Source: JACKAQ01 sp965227145
GTDB taxonomy: Bacteria > Calditrichota > Calditrichia > RBG-13-44-9 > J075
Direction: 5' to 3'
Length of the DNA: 64,000 bases
NCBI GenBank assembly: GCA_965227145.1
Contig: OZ245730.1
Span: 186,001-250,000 of the forward strand
Shown: one piece after another, positions 9,560-18,735 of the stretch
How the letters are laid out: each line of letters opens with the position of its first letter
How positions within the stretch are numbered: the first letter of the stretch is position 1
Made by a program: the position numbers and the translations under genes
Notes under the pieces: model-generated
What the model was told of the DNA's origin: nothing
Databases searched by the model: none
The model's input: only the letters and a program-made list of their open reading frames with translations

Positions 9560-11386
9560 TTGAATAAGTTACCTGAAAAAGTCGCAGATTGTTTAAACAC
9601 ACCTTTCTTAACAATGTTGCTAATTTTTTTAAGCATTAGCGCTGTTTCTTTCTGTGTTTTGTACGCACAAACCGATTCATCTGTTAATGATAAAGCAAAA
9701 TGGATTCAATATTTTGACGAACAATATGAAATGGAAATCAAAAAGCTGAAAACAGAGGCGACCAGTGGCGTTTTTGCGGATACCAATTCATTATATCCGA
9801 ACTACACCAATTCATCTCACTATCTACGAGAATGCTCCTGGCAATTGGATGCTCTTTTAACGATGTATGAAACCACAAAGAATAAAAAATATTTAGAGCA
9901 ATTTGAATCCACCGCCAACCTTTTTTTTAATCCACCATTTTGGAATTATCGAAGCGGTATAAAAATTGGCCAAAAACGGCAACAGGGTTGGTCAACAGCT
10001 CGTTATTCGATTTCGCTTGTTAAAAACTTCAATTTCAGTGATGATTTATTACATTGGAAAATAAAAAATGCAAAAAGAGTCATTCGTACAGAACCATTAC
10101 CCATGCAGCATTTACCCAAGTATTTGATTTCAGATCACTATCAAGATTCGGAGATGTTTTGTATCCAAATTTCAAAGAGCGGTTTTATTGAACAATCAAT
10201 TAATTCGGAAGTCTTCCAATCAATGATTGAAAAAGATGCTAAAGGGGAATTTAGTCTTAGAACTCTCTTTTGTGCAAAATCGACCGGAAATACGGCAAAT
10301 ACCAGGCTTAATCTTCAGATTAAATTGGGTAATACAATATTTGTTAACCAAGATGTTGGTATTAAAGATGTCTGGGATATTTATATCTCAGATATTCTCA
10401 ATAGATCATTACAGGAACTCACCAATAGCACCGAATCTTTAACAATTCGTATCAGCAATCCGACAAATTCCGATATTCAGGTTGATCTAGTTCATTTGCA
10501 GCAATACACAGATTATTTGCTTCATGATGCAAATATTATTACACCATTGATAAAATTTTCAACCTTAGTCAGGAATAATAAATTTAATGATTTCGATGAT
10601 GAAGCCAGCTTTTATATCGATGTTGCATCACAAATAATAAACAAATGGTTAATTATTAAACATAGTGTAAGAAAAACCCCAACAGATTTTCTCAGTTTGT
10701 ACTGGCCAGAAACATCATGCTATGTGAATAACTGGCAAACAATCAACAAAAAAGAGAATAGCCTTCGATTCAAGGGGCAACGTTTGCTACCGTATAATAT
10801 GGTGTTTGAATTCGTTCAAGTATTGAATAGCATGGATAAGTATAATAAATCGCATCATTACATGGATTTATTGACGGAATTTAGCCAATGGTTTTTAGCA
10901 ACCAGCAACATTCAATTAAAAGGGAATCGGATCCGTTGGTATGAATGGAACTATTACTCTACTGAAACAGGAGAGACCGTACGACCAGAAGATGTTGATC
11001 ATGCCCGTTTGGTAATTGCATCGGCCGTTCTGTTTAACAAATTATATAAAGAGGGGTATGAGCAATTCTCTTTTTTTTCTGATGACAGGTTCCCTTTTTT
11101 TGCGAATACATTCTTGCATCAGGCAAAATTTGGTGATATGTTAAGTATAACCAAAAACGAATTGGCAGATTTTCAACCAACGTTTCTTATCGACGGTAAT
11201 TCAAGCACAGATACACGTTTCCTAAAATACGGGCTAAATGGTTGGCTAGATTTAACACCATATAGTGATGATATTTGGCGGGTGGCTTTCCGTTTATATG
11301 AAGATTACATCGAGTCGAATCAGCAATTAACTGCTGCCCGGCAAATGACGACACTTGCTTCAATTATTAAATATTGGAAAGAATAA
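9560..11386 (+). CDS. membrane-anchored or secreted protein of unknown function, alpha/alpha-toroid-like
   Basis: This 608-residue protein begins at a TTG preceded by AAGGAG with 6-nt spacing. A hydrophobic segment at about residues 17-36 is either an N-terminal anchor or a signal sequence ending at YAQ. The rest is soluble and helical. It contains Trp/Tyr-rich repeats typical of six-hairpin (alpha/alpha) glycan-active folds: YLRECSWQLDALLTMYETTK near residue 87, WYEWNYYSTE near residue 460 and DVDHARLVIASAVLF just after it. A central stretch near residues 210-310 looks beta-rich, like a carbohydrate-binding insert. Polysaccharide lyase, epimerase or glycosidase activity is possible but no catalytic motif is identifiable. 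It is the lone plus-strand gene after wecB and is surrounded by exopolysaccharide genes. Confidence 0.6.
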   Translation: MNKLPEKVADCLNTPFLTMLLIFLSISAVSFCVLYAQTDSSVNDKAKWIQYFDEQYEMEIKKLKTEATSGVFADTNSLYPNYTNSSHYLRECSWQLDALLTMYETTKNKKYLEQFESTANLFFNPPFWNYRSGIKIGQKRQQGWSTARYSISLVKNFNFSDDLLHWKIKNAKRVIRTEPLPMQHLPKYLISDHYQDSEMFCIQISKSGFIEQSINSEVFQSMIEKDAKGEFSLRTLFCAKSTGNTANTRLNLQIKLGNTIFVNQDVGIKDVWDIYISDILNRSLQELTNSTESLTIRISNPTNSDIQVDLVHLQQYTDYLLHDANIITPLIKFSTLVRNNKFNDFDDEASFYIDVASQIINKWLIIKHSVRKTPTDFLSLYWPETSCYVNNWQTINKKENSLRFKGQRLLPYNMVFEFVQVLNSMDKYNKSHHYMDLLTEFSQWFLATSNIQLKGNRIRWYEWNYYSTETGETVRPEDVDHARLVIASAVLFNKLYKEGYEQFSFFSDDRFPFFANTFLHQAKFGDMLSITKNELADFQPTFLIDGNSSTDTRFLKYGLNGWLDLTPYSDDIWRVAFRLYEDYIESNQQLTAARQMTTLASIIKYWKE

Positions 11387-11444
11387 ACCGAGAAAATTGT
11401 AACTGAGTGTTTTGTATAAATAAATCAGCATTGTTTTGAAGGTA

Positions 11445-11467
11445 TACCCGATGTTCTTAATCGGGTA
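11445..11467 (+). terminator. hairpin downstream of the 608-aa gene (possible terminator)
   Basis: TACCCGAT and ATCGGGTA form a perfect 8-bp stem around a 7-nt loop, 59 bp after the stop codon. The following bases are T-rich but lack a continuous U-run, so termination is uncertain. No gene is seen between this hairpin and the next start at 11617. Confidence 0.35.
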
Positions 11468-11616
11468 CACCAGTTATTTTAACTTAGATTCCAAATTAGA
11501 TTCCCATACATAACTGTGGGGATGGCAAATCAAGATATCGCCTTTATCATAAATTTTAGTCTTGTTGAACCACTTTTTTATTGTTGTTAAAGTGGTTTGA
11601 AAAACAAGGGGATGAA

Positions 11617-14331
11617 ATGAAACTTTATCATTTAACAGTTTTTTTTGTTCTATTTATTGTTATCCCACCTACTATTGCTCAACAGCAGTGGTATCTGCAA
11701 ACACCAAACCTGATCGATATTGATTTGCATTCTATGCACTTTGTAAACCCAAGCTTAGGATGGGTCGCAGGTAAAAATAATAGGGTATATAAAACAATGG
11801 ATGGCGGGAATAATTGGGAAGCATTAGGGAGTGTCTGGCCCACTTCAACTCTTAGTTGGATACTTAAGACCCATTTCTCTGACGACAGCACGGGTTGGTG
11901 TATAGAACATGAAGGGGGAGATTTATGGAGAACGACAAATGGGGGTGATACTTGGGATTTCATGCAAACAGGTGAAAACTGGAATGATGTTTATGATTTT
12001 TTCTTTCAAAATTCTCAAAATGGGTGGTTATCGCAAAAAACTTTTTCTGGACCTCCACTTATAGCAAAAACCCAAAATGGGGGCGAAAATTGGCAAACGT
12101 TTTCTGCTCCCCTTCTTTTTCGTGCATTATATTTTTTTGATGAAAACACGGGATTTGCAACTGGTAATAATAAAATTTATAAAACTGAAAATGGCGGTGA
12201 AAATTGGGTTGAGTATTCTTCGCTTTCCCATACCTTGATTGAATTGCAGTTTGTTAATGAGAAAATAGGTTGGGGCAGATCTGGGACAATATTAAAAACA
12301 AGTGATGGTGGCGTAACCTGGGAAGATTTAGGACTAAGTAATATTTCTGACTTTTCTTTTGTTGATAGTTTAAATGGATATGCAGCTGATACAAGGGGAA
12401 ATGTTTATAAAACAATAGATGGTGGCATAAGCTGGGAAAGCACATCTATAGGTAACTTTCAAATTCGGTCTATTCAGTTTTTTAATACGAAGCTTGGCTG
12501 GCTATCTGGCTATGGAGGCAGAATATATCGAACAATTGATGGCGGGCAAAATTGGGTGTTGCAAACATCAGTAATAAGATCAAACATCAATTCGTTCTCA
12601 TTTTACAATGCAGATACTGGCTGGGCCAGCAGTTCGGATGGTGCCGTTCTTCTGACTACAGATGGCGGTGCGAAATGGGAAAAAGGAATGACAAATACGA
12701 CAAATAGTTTAAATTCAATATATTTTCATGACAAAAAATTTGGCCGTGTTGTCGGGAACAATGGTACAATCATGCTTACTACAGATGGTGGACACACCTG
12801 GGAAAATCAGGTAAGCAATCAAACAAAAGATCTTAGATTTATTCGTTTTTTTAACCCGGATACCGGGTGGGTTGTTGGTGATGATGTAGCGCTAAAAACG
12901 ATTGATGGCGGTAATCAATGGGTGAATACCTATGCTGGAACAGGTTCAATACGAACCGGTTTTTTTATTAACGCAGATACAGGTTGGGTTGGTGGTGTCG
13001 GCCGTGTAATAGAAAAAACCACAGATGGTGGGGATAATTGGATAACATACCCAATTGATACGCCATATAATATTCAGAAAATATTATTTACATCTCCTCA
13101 AGTAGGTTATACCACCGGAACTCAAGGAACAATTCTGAAAACAACGAATGGTGGGGATAGTTGGGGAGTGAATGAGCAGTATTTATCGGGTGCCTCTTTT
13201 TATGATTTTTCTTTCTTGAATAACGATAAAGGGTGGGTAGTTGGGTTTTATTCCTCTATTCAAGGTGGGAGTTCTGCATATAACTTACTTTATAAAACTA
13301 CTGACGGTGGTAGTAATTGGGATGGCGGGATAAAACCCGGTGGAATATATGATAAGAGTTTTTTTAACACACTATACTTTATAGATGATGAAACAGGGTG
13401 GTTAGGTGGACGAAACGGATTAATATTGTCAACTAAAGAAGGAATTGATATTAACCCTTTTCCTCCAGCGCAACCACTTAATCTAACTCTGATTAATAAT
13501 TCCGGTACAGTGAAGTTAGAATGGAATGCAAACTCGGAAACGGATTTTTCTCATTATAAAATTTATCGAGATAAGACTTTGAATTTTACTTATGCTTCAC
13601 ATATTGACCTGGTTTTTCCACCGCATTCAAGTTTTATAGATTCAAGAAAAACAGGCAGGTATTATGCCGTTAGCGCTGTAGATAAAGGTGGAAAGGAAAG
13701 TATCTTATCTGTGATTGCAGATTCTTCAAATGTTTTCTTTCAGGACACAATTCCACCAGTAAAACCACTCGATCTACGTATTCACGTTGATTCATTATCG
13801 GTGAAATTGGAATGGGCTTCAAACCAGGAACCGGATTTTTGGCATTATTATATATATCGCGATACAACATTGAACTTTGGTTTTGCTTCACAAATTGACT
13901 CTGTTTATCCACCGCATACAAGTTATGTCGATTCAACAGAGTCAGGCTTAGAACAATTATATTATGCTGTAAGTGCGGTTGACAGTGTTGGAAATGAAAG
14001 TATGTTGTCAGTATTTGTTGATTCTTCGAATATTGTTATTCCTGACTCAATTACATCATATGAATTACAACAAAATTACCCAAACCCATTTAATTCAGTG
14101 ACCACCATTCCATTTGATTTGCCCTCACAGTCTCATGTTGAGCTAACGATCTATAATATTGGCGGACAAAAAATTATTGACCTTGTGGATGGTATTAAGA
14201 ATATGGGTAGACATACAATCGAATGGAACGGTACAGATGATAGAGACCAATTAGTAAGTTCCGGGTTATATTTTTGCAGGCTGAAAGTAGCAAATAATAT
14301 TCAGGTAAGAAAACTACTGTTTATTAAGTAA
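11617..14331 (+). CDS. large exported YCF48-repeat beta-propeller protein with two FN3-like domains and a T9SS-type C-terminal domain
   Basis: I place the start at ATG 11617, preceded by AAGGGG, because this begins directly with a signal peptide (MKLYHLTVFFVLF, cleavage near AQQQ). An earlier in-frame TTG at 11581 has no such support. Residues about 25-610 hold 13 copies of the T-x-D/N-G-G-x-x-W motif of YCF48/BNR-type propellers, suggesting one or two propellers. Two FN3-like domains follow; they are clear duplicates of one another, sharing KLEW, HYYIYRD-type and YYAVSAVD phrases. The last 85 residues start at ELQQNYPNPFNSVTTIPF and end in a FlgD-like fold, matching Por-secretion sorting domains. 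The protein is therefore probably surface-attached or secreted. Its role in the polysaccharide locus is unknown. Confidence 0.85.
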   Translation: MKLYHLTVFFVLFIVIPPTIAQQQWYLQTPNLIDIDLHSMHFVNPSLGWVAGKNNRVYKTMDGGNNWEALGSVWPTSTLSWILKTHFSDDSTGWCIEHEGGDLWRTTNGGDTWDFMQTGENWNDVYDFFFQNSQNGWLSQKTFSGPPLIAKTQNGGENWQTFSAPLLFRALYFFDENTGFATGNNKIYKTENGGENWVEYSSLSHTLIELQFVNEKIGWGRSGTILKTSDGGVTWEDLGLSNISDFSFVDSLNGYAADTRGNVYKTIDGGISWESTSIGNFQIRSIQFFNTKLGWLSGYGGRIYRTIDGGQNWVLQTSVIRSNINSFSFYNADTGWASSSDGAVLLTTDGGAKWEKGMTNTTNSLNSIYFHDKKFGRVVGNNGTIMLTTDGGHTWENQVSNQTKDLRFIRFFNPDTGWVVGDDVALKTIDGGNQWVNTYAGTGSIRTGFFINADTGWVGGVGRVIEKTTDGGDNWITYPIDTPYNIQKILFTSPQVGYTTGTQGTILKTTNGGDSWGVNEQYLSGASFYDFSFLNNDKGWVVGFYSSIQGGSSAYNLLYKTTDGGSNWDGGIKPGGIYDKSFFNTLYFIDDETGWLGGRNGLILSTKEGIDINPFPPAQPLNLTLINNSGTVKLEWNANSETDFSHYKIYRDKTLNFTYASHIDLVFPPHSSFIDSRKTGRYYAVSAVDKGGKESILSVIADSSNVFFQDTIPPVKPLDLRIHVDSLSVKLEWASNQEPDFWHYYIYRDTTLNFGFASQIDSVYPPHTSYVDSTESGLEQLYYAVSAVDSVGNESMLSVFVDSSNIVIPDSITSYELQQNYPNPFNSVTTIPFDLPSQSHVELTIYNIGGQKIIDLVDGIKNMGRHTIEWNGTDDRDQLVSSGLYFCRLKVANNIQVRKLLFIK

Positions 14332-14455
14332 ATACCGGTTAACATTTCGTTATTAATTATTCTTTGATTTTGAGTAATAGTAACGAACTGAAAAACGTCA
14401 GATTTTTAGAAAGAGAGTTAACAGGCTAAAAAGGTGATTAGTAAAGGGGCTCAAA

Positions 14456-14721
14456 ATGAAACATTTTCAACATTTCATTTTTATTCTTATCCTGTTTATT
14501 GGCTGTGAAAAAGATCGAAGTCTTTTATCGGTTAATGAAATTGACCAAACGGTCCGGGTAGCAGGTGTTGTTACAGCAAATGGTGTGAAGTTAGATTCGG
14601 TGAAAGTAACCTGTCAAATTGAGAATGATACCAGTTACACAGCGTATTCAAATTCAGAAGGTTTGTATGAATTTCAAGTAAAAAAAGGATCACAGCTCGA
14701 TATCAAGTTATTTAGCTTATA
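14456..14721 (+). pseudogene. 5' part of a lipoprotein gene interrupted by an IS630 element
   Basis: The 88 residues have a lipoprotein signal (ILFIGCEKD, lipobox Cys near residue 19). A beta-rich segment follows (VRVAGVVTANGVKLDSVKV, then YSNSEGLYEFQVKKGS) that resembles carboxypeptidase-regulatory-like domains. The reading frame runs straight into the left end of the insertion sequence and stops at a TAG made by the junction (14720-14722). The matching 3' part resumes after the element at 15789. Joining the two at the TA duplication leaves a 1-nt frame mismatch, so either a second mutation has occurred or one base is wrong. Confidence 0.75.
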
Positions 14722-14743
14722 GATAAACGCATTGAAAGATAAT
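14722..14743 (+). repeat. left terminal inverted repeat of the IS630 element
   Basis: It starts GATAAACGCA immediately after the TA duplication and pairs with the right end at 15767-15788 with 18 of 22 matches by eye. Confidence 0.85.
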
Positions 14744-14777
14744 ATTATTTTTGTAATTTATTGCCAAAAAGGGCAAT

Positions 14778-15263
14778 ATGAAAAGCGAACAACAAATAAC
14801 ACGAAATGCCATTATCATACGCATGAATGAGCAAGGCTATAGCCAGGAAGCGATTGGCAAAGCCGTCAATCTTAGCCAGGGTCGTGTTAGCCAATTGCTG
14901 AAAGGTTTCCAGAACAATCCGAATGACTTTTATAGCTGCAAGTATCGGGGCAAGTCTCCCAAATTAACGATCGAAGAGGAAGAGCGTTTAAAAGCCATTC
15001 TGGAAGACGGTGCTGAAGCCTGCGGTTTTTCAGGCAATGTGTGGACATCTGGTCGCATACAACGCGTTATTCGTGAGCGCTTTGGCGTCAGCTATCACCG
15101 TCACCATCTTCCCAAGTATATGAAACGGCTGGGTTTTTCATTGCAAAAACCCCGCTTACGTGACTGTCGCCAGAGTCAGGTAACGGTGAAAGAATGGGTA
15201 GAAGAGCGGCTGCCTGCTCTTAAAAAAAGCCCGCCGGGAACGCCGGAGAATCTACTACGTTGA
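14778..15263 (+). CDS. IS630 transposase, N-terminal HTH part (frame A)
   Basis: The 161 residues have a helix-turn-helix at residues 15-45 (GYSQEAIGKAVNLSQGRVSQ), a linker, and a winged-helix-like second DNA-binding region near residues 90-125 (VSYHRHHLPKYMKRLGFS). It ends in a meaningless tail after KKSPPG, because the DDE domain continues in another frame. An A7 run at 15222-15228 lies exactly where the frames must switch. Skipping one base there continues into the DDE frame without gaps. IS630-group elements are known to use frameshifting, so a programmed shift is more likely than simple decay. Confidence 0.85.
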   Translation: MKSEQQITRNAIIIRMNEQGYSQEAIGKAVNLSQGRVSQLLKGFQNNPNDFYSCKYRGKSPKLTIEEEERLKAILEDGAEACGFSGNVWTSGRIQRVIRERFGVSYHRHHLPKYMKRLGFSLQKPRLRDCRQSQVTVKEWVEERLPALKKSPPGTPENLLR

Positions 15264-15771
15264 CGAAGCCGGCGTAGGACTTTTGCCTTGTTTACGCAGA
15301 ACTTATGCACCCAAAGGAAAAACGCCTTGTCTGATGCATCGCTGCCGGTATCAGCATTTAGGTGTCATTAGCGCCATCAGCAAAAAAGGCAAACTATTCT
15401 GGCAGCATAATACCGGTAATTTTGATGGCAATGCCATTGTTGAGTTCCTGAAAGCATTGCTGAAGTTTTCCCGAAAAAAGATCATTGTTATCTGGGACGG
15501 TGCTCTCATTCATCGTTGCGCCGCCGTTAAAGCCTTTCTGACCACAAAAGAGGGACAGAAAGTATGGCTTGAAAGAATTCCACCCTATTCGCCAGAGTTG
15601 AATGCCGATGAACAGGTGTGGAATTATTTGAAAAGCGTTCAGCTGAAAAATGTATCTGCCAACAACCTGACAGAATTAGAAGATTCTGTCTGCCAAGCGA
15701 TGACGACATTGGAAAACAATACAGCTGTTATCCGATCGTTTTTTAAACATCCGGACGTGAAATTCAATTAA
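15229..15771 (+). CDS. IS630 transposase, C-terminal DDE catalytic part (frame B)
   Basis: The frame is read from just after the A7 tract; it has no good start codon of its own, consistent with expression as a fusion. The DDE triad is recognisable: Asp in YYVDEAGVG, Asp in VIWDGALIHRC, and the acidic residue in PPYSPELNADEQVWNYLK near the C-terminus. The stop codon overlaps the right inverted repeat. This domain cuts and joins DNA during transposition into TA sites. It is the same polypeptide as the 14778-15263 entry after a +1 shift (or loss of one A in the transcript). Confidence 0.85.
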   Translation, partial: ARRERRRIYYVDEAGVGLLPCLRRTYAPKGKTPCLMHRCRYQHLGVISAISKKGKLFWQHNTGNFDGNAIVEFLKALLKFSRKKIIVIWDGALIHRCAAVKAFLTTKEGQKVWLERIPPYSPELNADEQVWNYLKSVQLKNVSANNLTELEDSVCQAMTTLENNTAVIRSFFKHPDVKFN

Positions 15772-15788
15772 CTCTTAGTGCGTTTATC
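15767..15788 (-). repeat. right terminal inverted repeat of the IS630 element
   Basis: Read on the minus strand it begins GATAAACGCA directly inside the TA duplication at 15789-15790. It matches the left repeat at 18 of 22 positions. Confidence 0.85.
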
Positions 15789-16377
15789 TATAAAACATGA
15801 AATTGCAAATATAGACTTTTTGGTTACCGAAGATACACTTATTAATACTGAATTGTCTCCCATCGATTACTATCCGTTCGAGGTGGGTAATTATTGGATA
15901 TATAACTACTGGAATATAGACTATCCTTTTAGAAAGGAATATTCGATAAAGAAAAGAACCATCATAGAAATTGATAGTGATAATATTGTAAACAAAATTG
16001 AATCTAAGGGTTACTTTAGGTGGTATTCAAGTGGAGGATATGATACAGTCTTGATTGATACTACTATATTTGTAACAGAGATAATGGCAAGTTCGAGTAC
16101 TGTAAATACTTTTTTTCCAAATAATATTATAATGAGTAAGTATATACATGCCGGAGATACCATTCATTTAGATCCCTTATATTATAAGATATTTGAGCCT
16201 ACTATATATTTAGGCAAGAATTGTTTGAAAACTGGAGGTGGATTTTTAGAACAAAACGAATTTACTTTAATCATTGCAAGTGGCGTTGGTGTTTTAAAGT
16301 ATAGTTACCTATATAGGTTCGCAATGGGGGAGTGGCAAAATATTGTATATGAGCTAATCGAAACAAATCTGGAATAA
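15789..16377 (+). pseudogene. 3' part of the IS-interrupted lipoprotein gene
   Basis: About 195 residues remain after the insertion. They begin with the likely end of the regulatory-like beta domain (KHEIANIDFLVTEDTL). A domain headed YYPFEVGNYWIYNYW follows, a phrase common in uncharacterised exported proteins of FCB bacteria. The only start in this frame is a GTG at 15778 inside the insertion sequence, so independent expression would depend on the element. The reading frame is otherwise open to the natural stop, which suggests a recent interruption. The original protein would have been a surface lipoprotein of about 285 residues with unknown function. Confidence 0.7.
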
Positions 16378-16402
16378 ATGTGGAGTAGATTTTGGTTTCA
16401 AT

Positions 16403-17542
16403 CTATTTTAAAACCTGTTGATACAATTTACTCAGTTTTTTTTCTTCAATTTGCCAGTTAAATTTTTTGGAAAATGCCTCATGTCCGTTTGTTGCCATTT
16501 GGTCTTGTATTTCTGGTGCATCCAATAATTGTATTACCGCTTCAATAATTTCCTGGAGATTGTCTGGCGTAACAGTCAAACCACAGCCTGTTTCAGATAA
16601 TATATATTTTGTTTCAGGTAAATCCGGTGCAATAATCGGTAACCCGGCTTTCATAAAATTAAATAGTTTATTGGGCGGGCCAGCAAGCCAATTTGTAGTA
16701 TGGTGCTGGTATAAAAAGATGCCGATTTTCCCCTGAGATAAATATGAGTTTATATTTTCATAAGTTTGCCAACCGCTACTAAAAATATTTTTCTGAAGAT
16801 TATGCGTCTGTATATACTCTTCAGCCCATGTTTGACATTCACCATCCTGGATTTTTCCGACAATAAGTAATTTTATTTCTCTACCAGATTCTTTCAGCGT
16901 TTTGACCGTTTCGAATAGGGTTTTTTGGCCTCTCTCAAAATTTAATACGCCTTCATAACACAAATCGTAAATTCTATCTTTTTTTTCAATGTTATTTGAC
17001 TGTACGAGGTGCGGTGTGTTGTAAATTATTTGCACTTCTTTTGTGGGGAACAAAATTTGGTAGTATCCACGCTCAATAGAGTTTGCAGTTATAATGGCAT
17101 CACAATGTTTAATAATGGTTTTTTCATAAAGGATGAAAAGTATTTGAAATAGCCATCGAAATATTTTTGGCACCCTTCCTGAAAAATCTTCAAGCCAGAA
17201 TTCGTGACTATCGAAAATCAGCTTTACATTTTTCGTTGATTTTTTTTTGAGAAGATAGCCCACGAAGAGGGATGCATCAATCTCATGACAGTGATAAATG
17301 TCTGCATTAGAAGATTTACTGGCTTTGTAAGTTTCAATAAGAGTATGTAATTGGCGGAATAAGCCGTCTTTTTTGCGAAATGTGCGAAAATTAATTCCAT
17401 AAGTATTTTTCGGAAGTTCGTTCTCAGGTATTACTATATCTAAAGGATAACCCACCTCTTTCAACGAACGAGATTCTTTTTCAAAAATTCGTGGATCTCC
17501 AGGAAGATGCCGGGTTGTAATCATACATATCTTGTGTTTCAC
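16403..17542 (-). CDS. glycosyltransferase family 4 protein, last gene of the exopolysaccharide operon
   Basis: This 379-residue GT-B enzyme has the N-terminal pattern MITTRHLPGDPRIFEKESRS at residues 7-26 and DIYHCHEIDASLF near residue 82. It has the C-terminal donor site GPPNKLFNFMKAGLPIIAPD near residue 288. It starts at GTG, with AAGGA 9 nt upstream, and the GTG overlaps the TGA of the preceding gene, indicating translational coupling. It is the most downstream gene of the minus-strand operon that begins with the SLBB export protein. The sugar transferred is unknown. Confidence 0.88.
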   Translation of the reverse strand: MKHKICMITTRHLPGDPRIFEKESRSLKEVGYPLDIVIPENELPKNTYGINFRTFRKKDGLFRQLHTLIETYKASKSSNADIYHCHEIDASLFVGYLLKKKSTKNVKLIFDSHEFWLEDFSGRVPKIFRWLFQILFILYEKTIIKHCDAIITANSIERGYYQILFPTKEVQIIYNTPHLVQSNNIEKKDRIYDLCYEGVLNFERGQKTLFETVKTLKESGREIKLLIVGKIQDGECQTWAEEYIQTHNLQKNIFSSGWQTYENINSYLSQGKIGIFLYQHHTTNWLAGPPNKLFNFMKAGLPIIAPDLPETKYILSETGCGLTVTPDNLQEIIEAVIQLLDAPEIQDQMATNGHEAFSKKFNWQIEEKKLSKLYQQVLK

Positions 17543-18735
17543 AAATTTTCCTTTTTCATAATTTCGCTTAAAGCAAAAAACATCCAGGCTTGTCCCCAGC
17601 GTAAATATGCTATCTTGCCTCGTTTAAATTGATAATAATTATAATAAAAATACCCGGATTTGTCTTGAAAATTTTTAATTGCCCATGGCAGGAAATTCTC
17701 CAATTTTTCATTGGCCAATGGCTTGTTTCTAAATTGGTTTAATACCAATAATGCTTCGCTAACTGAGTGGATATCAATTGGATAAATCTTTGTAGGAATA
17801 AATTTTGGAATAAATCCATCGAACAAATATGTTAGATAATAGTCTAATCCTCTATCAACGTATTTGCTATCGTGGTTATTATATAATTGCAAATGCAACG
17901 ATTGTAAAGTTCGCAATACAAATCCTGTATGATAATGGTCAATCATCTTCAGGACTTTTGATAATTGCGCTGTTTCTTCCTGCTGTGGGCCATAATAATA
18001 GAATGAACCATCAGAGTTTTGGTTTTGAACAGTGTAGTTATTGATTTTTTCAGCTATTTTCATATATTTTTGATTGGCACTGCAGTAGTTGACAGTTTTT
18101 GCAAGAAAATCTCCAATAAATAAATTTGCATTAATTACATGTTTGTGATCTAGAGGAGTATAACTAAAACAAATTGCTTCATCTGATTCAAAACTTTTGT
18201 TTAAATCAGAAATCAAAAATTCTGAGATGCCTAATGAAACAGAACGATATTTATCTGACTGTGTTAACTGCCAAGCTTTCAGGAAAGCATAACCAACAGT
18301 TACAGTTACTACGCTAGAAGGAGTGCTTTTAGGTATAAATATATCCGCATGCCAGTCAAAAGGATAACCCCAACTATAACCTTTGTAGTCTGAGTTTGAA
18401 TTATCTATCAACCAATCTAAAATCTCCGTTGCTTTTTTGAGATATTTTTCATCTTTTTTTACTTCGAATAGATTGAGATAACCCATTGCTAATAGGCCAA
18501 GCCCCTTGGCATTAATCTCAGATTTAGGTTTGAGAATACTATTTAGAACCTCTGGACACAATAACTGTAACTGATAGAAACCATGCTTGATTATTCTATT
18601 TGAGCCAAAATGTTTATAAGTTTTTGTACGGTATAGTTTGTCTGCTAATGTATATGGGTCAATTCCAGCCAATCCATTTTTTCCCAACCATTGATCTAGC
18701 AGAAGTGTACTTTTATTCAGTTGCTTTTTATCCAT
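17539..18735 (-). CDS. polysaccharide-locus protein of unknown function, alpha/alpha-toroid-like
   Basis: The product is about 398 residues, soluble and almost entirely helical. Repeated aromatic helices resemble an alpha/alpha toroid: INAKGLGLLAMGYLNLFEV near residue 107, GYSWGYPFDWHADIF near residue 150, DGSFYYYGPQQEE near residue 260 and YLRWGQAWMFFALSEIM at the end. Similar proteins are often found in exopolysaccharide clusters, where they are sometimes mis-named; epimerase, lyase or cyclase-like roles are conceivable. I prefer ATG 18735 over the upstream ATG at 18747 because it overlaps the flippase stop more tightly. Overlaps with both neighbours show it belongs to the assembly operon. 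Confidence 0.65.
   Translation of the reverse strand: MDKKQLNKSTLLLDQWLGKNGLAGIDPYTLADKLYRTKTYKHFGSNRIIKHGFYQLQLLCPEVLNSILKPKSEINAKGLGLLAMGYLNLFEVKKDEKYLKKATEILDWLIDNSNSDYKGYSWGYPFDWHADIFIPKSTPSSVVTVTVGYAFLKAWQLTQSDKYRSVSLGISEFLISDLNKSFESDEAICFSYTPLDHKHVINANLFIGDFLAKTVNYCSANQKYMKIAEKINNYTVQNQNSDGSFYYYGPQQEETAQLSKVLKMIDHYHTGFVLRTLQSLHLQLYNNHDSKYVDRGLDYYLTYLFDGFIPKFIPTKIYPIDIHSVSEALLVLNQFRNKPLANEKLENFLPWAIKNFQDKSGYFYYNYYQFKRGKIAYLRWGQAWMFFALSEIMKKENL

Larger units (their letters stand above)
14722..15788 (+). mobile_element. IS630-family insertion sequence, complete (about 1067 bp)
   Basis: The element is bounded by imperfect inverted repeats of about 22 bp: 18 of 22 positions match and the outer 10, GATAAACGCA, are perfect. 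It is flanked on both sides by a TA dinucleotide (14720-14721 and 15789-15790), the target duplication typical of the IS630/Tc1-mariner group. It contains a two-frame transposase with N-terminal HTH and C-terminal DDE domain. Both ends and all catalytic motifs are present, so it may be active. It is inserted in a lipoprotein gene inside the exopolysaccharide locus and is visibly more GC-rich than the DNA around it. Confidence 0.92.
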
